Shown here: positions 60,416 through 64,000 of the stretch, in pieces | Layout of the letters: each line of letters opens with the position of its first letter | How positions within the stretch are numbered: the first letter of the stretch is position 1 | Assembly (NCBI RefSeq): GCF_003386235.1 | Contig: NZ_QRDZ01000019.1 | Span: 62,001 to 126,000 of the forward strand | Direction: 5' to 3' | Source: Cohnella phaseoli | Lineage (GTDB): Bacteria; Bacillota; Bacilli; Paenibacillales; Paenibacillaceae | Length of the DNA: 64,000 nucleotides | Program-made: the position numbers and the translations under genes | The notes under the pieces: generated by a model | Databases searched by the model: none | What the model saw: only the letters and a program-made list of their open reading frames with translations | Told to the model about the DNA's origin: nothing

Positions 60416-62113
60416 TTATTTCGTTGCGTACCATTCGTTGACTTCGGCAGTAATCTGATCTCCGCCAAGCTTCTTCCAATCCGCCACAAAGGTATCAAAA
60501 TCGTCTAGGGATGCCCCGAGAATAATTTTCGTAAACGTTTCCAGTTCGAGCTTTTCCAGAGTAGCTCTCCTGTCTCCCATGGTCGGGGTTGGCGCGCCAA
60601 TAAACTCATTGACCTTCAATTGTCGGTTCTGATCGTAATATTGGCCGATAACGGAGTAAGCACTCTCGCTTCCGAATACCCGATCCGTTCCCCAACCGGA
60701 ATTGTCGCCTCCTTGATGTGCGACGATTTTATCGTAGTATCCTTTTTCCTCGGCGGTCAGCTTGGAAGCATCTCCCGACTCAAAAGCCGCCTTTATATGT
60801 TTCTGAGCGCCAATCAGCCCTTCGCCTGTTCCCGTATTCGTGAGAAGGGCGTACTTGTGGAATTCAATCCCGTCTTTACTGTGGTAGATTTCAGGGTTCT
60901 GGCTGTCGCCCCCGAAAATATCCACGGTTAGGTTATACAGCTTGATGACGGCTTCCGGATGCTCATAACCTTTGCGAACGACCCAGAATTGGTTGTAGTC
61001 CAGGCTGCTTTGAGCATTAGCTGTGTTACCGTCAATCGAAGGGATCGGATAAGCCTTCCAATCCGCTTGCGGTTCCTTGTCCTTATTGCCTTGTAGGGGC
61101 CATAGCGGATTCCACATCGCGCCGAAGTGCATGCCCAGCTTCCCGTTGATTTCCAGTTCGGATGCTTTGCTGCCGTCTTTGACGCCAAATTCCTTGTCGA
61201 TTTGACCGGCATTGAACATCTCCTGCAGCTTGGCGAGAGCTGCCTTTACTTCGGGCTGGATACTGCCGTAGACCAGCTTGCCCGAAGCGTCCTTAATCCA
61301 TATCTTCGGGTAAGCATGGAAGCCGTTCATAAAGCCGGTCACGTCAGGGTATCCGCTGAACAGCTCCTTGGAAAGCGCCAGGCCCAGCGTATCCGCCTTT
61401 CCGTTGCCGTCCGGATCCTGCTTCGTGAAAGCCTCAGCTATCGTAAAAACGTCTTGCATCGTCGAAGGCTCGGGGAGTCCGAGCTTGACGAGCCAATCCG
61501 TGCGTACCCACAGCAGCGGTGCGCCGCCAAAGTAATCTTGCGATTGAGGGATGGCCAGCAGCTTGCCTCCTACAGTCGACGCAGCCTTGGCGACTTGTCC
61601 GTTCTCGATCAGTTCACGGCCCATTGGGGAAGCGTATTTCTCGTATACTTCGGTCAAATCCTCCAACTGACCGGCGTCGGCAAGCTGTTTGAATTGAACA
61701 GCGTTAACCCTGAACACGTCCGGCAGATCTCCCGCAGCGATGGACGCATTCATTTTCTGATCGTATTGATCGCTTTGAACGATCCACTTATTCGCGATCT
61801 GAATGCCCAGCCGCTCCGCATAAGCGGTATTCCATGCGTTCTTGTCGAAGGATTCGCCTTCTTTGAATTTGTAAGTCGAATCCGTATTTCGGGTAACTGA
61901 GACCTTGATCGGAGGATCATATTTGCCGAATGGATCGACCGTTTCCGTCGAAGCGCTTTCAGGAGCGGCGGTGCTTGCTTGCGAGCTGGCCGTCGCTGCC
62001 GGCGAGCCGCTTTCTTGGGCGTTGCCGCCCTTGCTTTCATTGCCGCATGCGGCGGTCATGAATATCGTCAGAACCGCCAACGACATGCCGAAATACTTTG
62101 CCGTTCTTTTCAT
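60416..62113 (-). CDS. LplA-type extracellular sugar-binding lipoprotein, system IV
   Basis: The 565-residue protein has a lipoprotein signal with lipobox 'FMTAAC' and an LplA-like binding domain ('DPFGKYDPPIKVSVTRN', 'LWVRTDWLVKLGL', 'DPDGNGKADTLGLAL', C-terminal 'FVADWKKLGGDQI'). It has the same length as the system I lipoprotein and shares many segments with it. It binds the oligosaccharide released by the secreted GH39-like enzyme (inferred). ATG at 62113 follows AAGGGGG. The promoter at 62165-62229 resembles the system I promoters. Confidence 0.92.
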   Translation of the reverse strand: MKRTAKYFGMSLAVLTIFMTAACGNESKGGNAQESGSPAATASSQASTAAPESASTETVDPFGKYDPPIKVSVTRNTDSTYKFKEGESFDKNAWNTAYAERLGIQIANKWIVQSDQYDQKMNASIAAGDLPDVFRVNAVQFKQLADAGQLEDLTEVYEKYASPMGRELIENGQVAKAASTVGGKLLAIPQSQDYFGGAPLLWVRTDWLVKLGLPEPSTMQDVFTIAEAFTKQDPDGNGKADTLGLALSKELFSGYPDVTGFMNGFHAYPKIWIKDASGKLVYGSIQPEVKAALAKLQEMFNAGQIDKEFGVKDGSKASELEINGKLGMHFGAMWNPLWPLQGNKDKEPQADWKAYPIPSIDGNTANAQSSLDYNQFWVVRKGYEHPEAVIKLYNLTVDIFGGDSQNPEIYHSKDGIEFHKYALLTNTGTGEGLIGAQKHIKAAFESGDASKLTAEEKGYYDKIVAHQGGDNSGWGTDRVFGSESAYSVIGQYYDQNRQLKVNEFIGAPTPTMGDRRATLEKLELETFTKIILGASLDDFDTFVADWKKLGGDQITAEVNEWYATK

Positions 62114-62164
62114 GCGAATCCCCCTTGAGTCGATTTTGTAAAGAGCAGCTGTCTTACGCTCTTA

Positions 62165-62229
62165 ATTATAGGAGCGTTGGATTAGGGATAAAATCGCACA
62201 TTTTTGACATCGCTCATTCTTTTCTTTAC
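62165..62229 (-). promoter_or_regulatory. activator-type promoter of the system IV transporter operon
   Basis: GTAAAG (62224-62229) and GTCAAA (62203-62208) precede a perfect -10 TATAAT (62165-62170) by 32 bp. The half-sites are 15 bp apart, two more than in systems I and III, so this is a looser match of the same layout. It overlaps the regulator stop codon at 62226. Confidence 0.45.
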
Positions 62230-63869
62230 TTTCTTTCGCGATATTCCTGAGGCGTCATGCCGGTCTCTTTTTTGAAAAAGCGTCCGAAATAATTGGCCGA
62301 GTCGAAGCCGACGCGCCCTGCGATCTCATGAATTTTCAGCATGGACCGACTTAATAAATCCTTGGCTTTTAAGATTCTCATTTCGGTGGTGTATTCCAAT
62401 ACCCCGACGCCCGTTTGCTGCTTAAACAACCGGGATAGATAGGACGGATTCAGATAGACAATATCGGACAGCCGACCGAGCGACAGATCCTGGTCCAGGT
62501 GATCGGCAATATACGATTGGAGCTGTCGGATGATCGAATGCGTATTTTCCTCGCGCTTCTCCTCCCGCAAATGGATCCAGCCCTCAAGCCGTTCGTCCAG
62601 GTAACGCAGCGCTTGCTCCCAAGAAGCATGCTCTCCAAGACTTGACCACTTGTAATCGCCGGATTCGCGCGCCGTTTGTCCACCGCGATTGCGGTTGGAC
62701 AAAGAAATAAGCAAATATCCGACCCCGTAGTAGATTTCGGACAATACTTCCACATCGTTGCGACAATGCAGGGAAATCTCCTTTAGCTTCAAATAAGTCT
62801 CCGCGAAATCTTCTCTGGCTTCTTGGGAGCCTTCCGGTTCCATGGTCAGAAGCTGTTGCAACTTGCTTCTGGCCTGCAGCTCATAGACGCTTTTGTCCTC
62901 TTTGCCGGTCGCTACCAAATACCGGTCGGTCAACAACATCTCTTCGCCTTCTCCAAGCCCGTGAAACAACACGTCATTCAACTCTGCGTATTTGGCGGGA
63001 AGAGATGCCCAATCGGTAGCGCCCGACCCGGTCGCGAACGAAATCGCGACTTTCAGATAGGCCTTGCACGCGGATTGAATGGATTCCAGAGTCCCCTGTA
63101 CGAATAGAGCAAGCGAATCGGATTTCTCCTCGCGCAGAGCCTCCTCCCCTGTCGTTCCCGCATCGGACTGCAGCAGCCACACGAATCGGGAAGTTTCCGT
63201 CATGAGGGAAAACAAGGCCGTTCGCTCGAAGAGCTCCTCCGCCATTTTCTGAATCGCATAAGAGAGCAGCGTGCGGTCCCTGGATGACAATCCGTCCCGC
63301 CAACAATCGACTCGTCCCACGACCATAAGCACCTTGCGCTCCGTGCTCAGCCCGATCCCGAGCTCGTCCATTCGCAATTGCGATGCCTGGTTATCCCCGC
63401 GCAACAGCGACGTCGCATACTCTTTACGCAGCATAGGCAAAGTCTCATTTATTTGTTCGGCGGCGCTCCGGATCCACCGCTCCGTTTCCATCTGCTCGGA
63501 CAGCATTTCAGCAGCCTTGGCAACGGCGGCTACGATGGCTTCATCGCCGTCGGTTTTAAGAACGTAATCCACTCCTCCTTGACGAAGCGCCGCCTGAACG
63601 TAACGAAAATCGTCATAACCGGATAGGAAAACGACGCGGCAGCGCGGCCAGCGCCTGGTAACCTGACGATGCAATTCCAGCCCGTCCATGCCGGGCATCC
63701 GGATATCGGACAATAGAATATCGATTTTTATTTTCTCCAAGCACGCCAAGGCTTCCGAAGCGGAGAAAGCCCGGTATACTTCCAATTCGAGAGCAATCTC
63801 CTCTTCGAACAATTGTTGCAGCCCTTTGACGATCTTCGGTTCGTTGTCCACGATCAGCAATCTGTACAT
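62226..63869 (-). CDS. YesN-type AraC-family response regulator, system IV
   Basis: The 547-residue protein has a receiver domain ('LLIVDNEPKIVKGL', phospho-acceptor in 'ILLSDIRMPGMDG', Lys in 'YVLKTDGDE'), a central region and a C-terminal double HTH ('LSDIVYLNPSYLSRLFKQ' and 'IAGRVGFDSANYFGRFFKK'). The acidic pocket has Asn in place of one Asp (VDNEP), which is tolerated in some receivers but may alter metal binding. It also lacks the Lys-Pro pair. ATG at 63869 follows AAGGAGG and starts 1 bp behind the kinase stop codon. Confidence 0.9.
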   Translation of the reverse strand: MYRLLIVDNEPKIVKGLQQLFEEEIALELEVYRAFSASEALACLEKIKIDILLSDIRMPGMDGLELHRQVTRRWPRCRVVFLSGYDDFRYVQAALRQGGVDYVLKTDGDEAIVAAVAKAAEMLSEQMETERWIRSAAEQINETLPMLRKEYATSLLRGDNQASQLRMDELGIGLSTERKVLMVVGRVDCWRDGLSSRDRTLLSYAIQKMAEELFERTALFSLMTETSRFVWLLQSDAGTTGEEALREEKSDSLALFVQGTLESIQSACKAYLKVAISFATGSGATDWASLPAKYAELNDVLFHGLGEGEEMLLTDRYLVATGKEDKSVYELQARSKLQQLLTMEPEGSQEAREDFAETYLKLKEISLHCRNDVEVLSEIYYGVGYLLISLSNRNRGGQTARESGDYKWSSLGEHASWEQALRYLDERLEGWIHLREEKREENTHSIIRQLQSYIADHLDQDLSLGRLSDIVYLNPSYLSRLFKQQTGVGVLEYTTEMRILKAKDLLSRSMLKIHEIAGRVGFDSANYFGRFFKKETGMTPQEYRERK

Positions 63870-63870
63870 T

Positions 63871-64000
63871 TCATTCGCCTCCTTGTTTATCCGTAGGCAA
63901 GCGCAACTCAATCCGGAGCCCTCCGCTAAGCGATCTGCCTGCCACCATAACGCCTTCCTCTCCGAAATACAATTGGATTCTCCTTTTGACATTATAGAGC
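63871..64000 (-). CDS. 3' end of a YesM-type sensor histidine kinase (cut by window edge)
   Basis: The last 42 codons of a minus-strand gene read 'YNVKRRIQLYFGEEGV' and 'SLSGGLRIELRLP', then stop at 63871-63873. This matches the C-terminal end of the ATPase domain of YesM-type kinases, compare 'NVHRRLQLKYG...GGLRIEMRI' in the kinase at 11738-13513. The kinase is the partner of the system IV regulator, whose start follows the stop by 1 bp. The rest lies beyond base 64000. Confidence 0.85.
   Translation of the reverse strand, partial: LYNVKRRIQLYFGEEGVMVAGRSLSGGLRIELRLPTDKQGGE

Noticed and set aside
4977..64000. Looking for a dedicated ABC ATPase gene for the four importers
   Set aside because: None is present; use of a shared MsmX-type ATPase encoded elsewhere is the usual arrangement for such systems.

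Overview
The window reads as a chromosomal segment of a Gram-positive, endospore-former-like member of the Paenibacillaceae (Paenibacillus or Cohnella type). The inference rests on several YesM/YesN-type two-component systems paired with Lpl-type sugar ABC transporters (lipoprotein, LplB-like and YtcP-like permeases), an S-layer-anchored glycosidase, a YdjO-like protein next to a cold-shock protein, AGGAGG-type ribosome binding sites and frequent TTG/GTG starts. No species can be named from the sequence alone.

Region 1 (1-4,900, nearly all minus strand) is RNA-rich. It carries eight tRNA genes that look unlike the usual housekeeping ones, a ninth tRNA-like unit in the same array, two small ORFs with good ribosome binding sites, and four copies of a structured RNA. 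All four RNA copies conserve two covarying helices (P1 and P2) and a GRAGGGYTACTTCG core. Three of them contain tRNA-like modules; one resembles a circularly permuted tRNA-Lys. Three copies lie just upstream of a strong ribosome binding site for a gene that starts at or beyond base 1. An RNase H-like DUF458 gene and an ankyrin protein gene lie between. This is the least explained part of the window.

Region 2 (4,977-21,260) is carbohydrate system I: sugar isomerase, Gfo/Idh/MocA dehydrogenase, AraC regulator, two permeases, binding lipoprotein, divergent YesM-type kinase, SLH-anchored glycosidase, GH28-like enzyme and a YesN-type response regulator. Four promoters here share one layout: a bipartite GTAAAC...GGTAAC site ending 33-34 bp before a -10 box. 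They tie the separated kinase and regulator into one likely regulon.

Region 3 (21,278-27,200) holds glycerate kinase, a PucR-family (AdeR-like) regulator, alanine racemase and alanine dehydrogenase, which looks like an alanine-use module. It is followed by a Phd-type antitoxin with a truncated toxin that runs into an array of 50-bp palindromic repeats.

Region 4 (27,220-38,900) is system II: DUF4091 enzyme, GH78-like enzyme, two permeases, binding protein, response regulator and kinase. Region 5 (39,000-43,320) holds small cold-related genes, an overlapping pair of WYL-domain regulators, a small membrane protein and a HAD phosphatase. Region 6 (43,446-54,515) is system III: a lamin-tail/PHP metallohydrolase, a HAD hydrolase, two permeases, binding lipoprotein, regulator and kinase. 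Region 7 (54,737-64,000) is system IV: a propeller glycosidase, a GH39-like secreted enzyme, two permeases, binding lipoprotein, regulator and the 3' end of a kinase cut by the window edge.

In each system the secreted enzymes would cut a polysaccharide, the lipoprotein and permeases import the oligosaccharide (no ATPase gene is present, so a shared MsmX-like ATPase is inferred), and the YesM/YesN pair senses substrate. The window also carries at least four copies of a miniature inverted-repeat element, several of them sitting in promoter-gene gaps.
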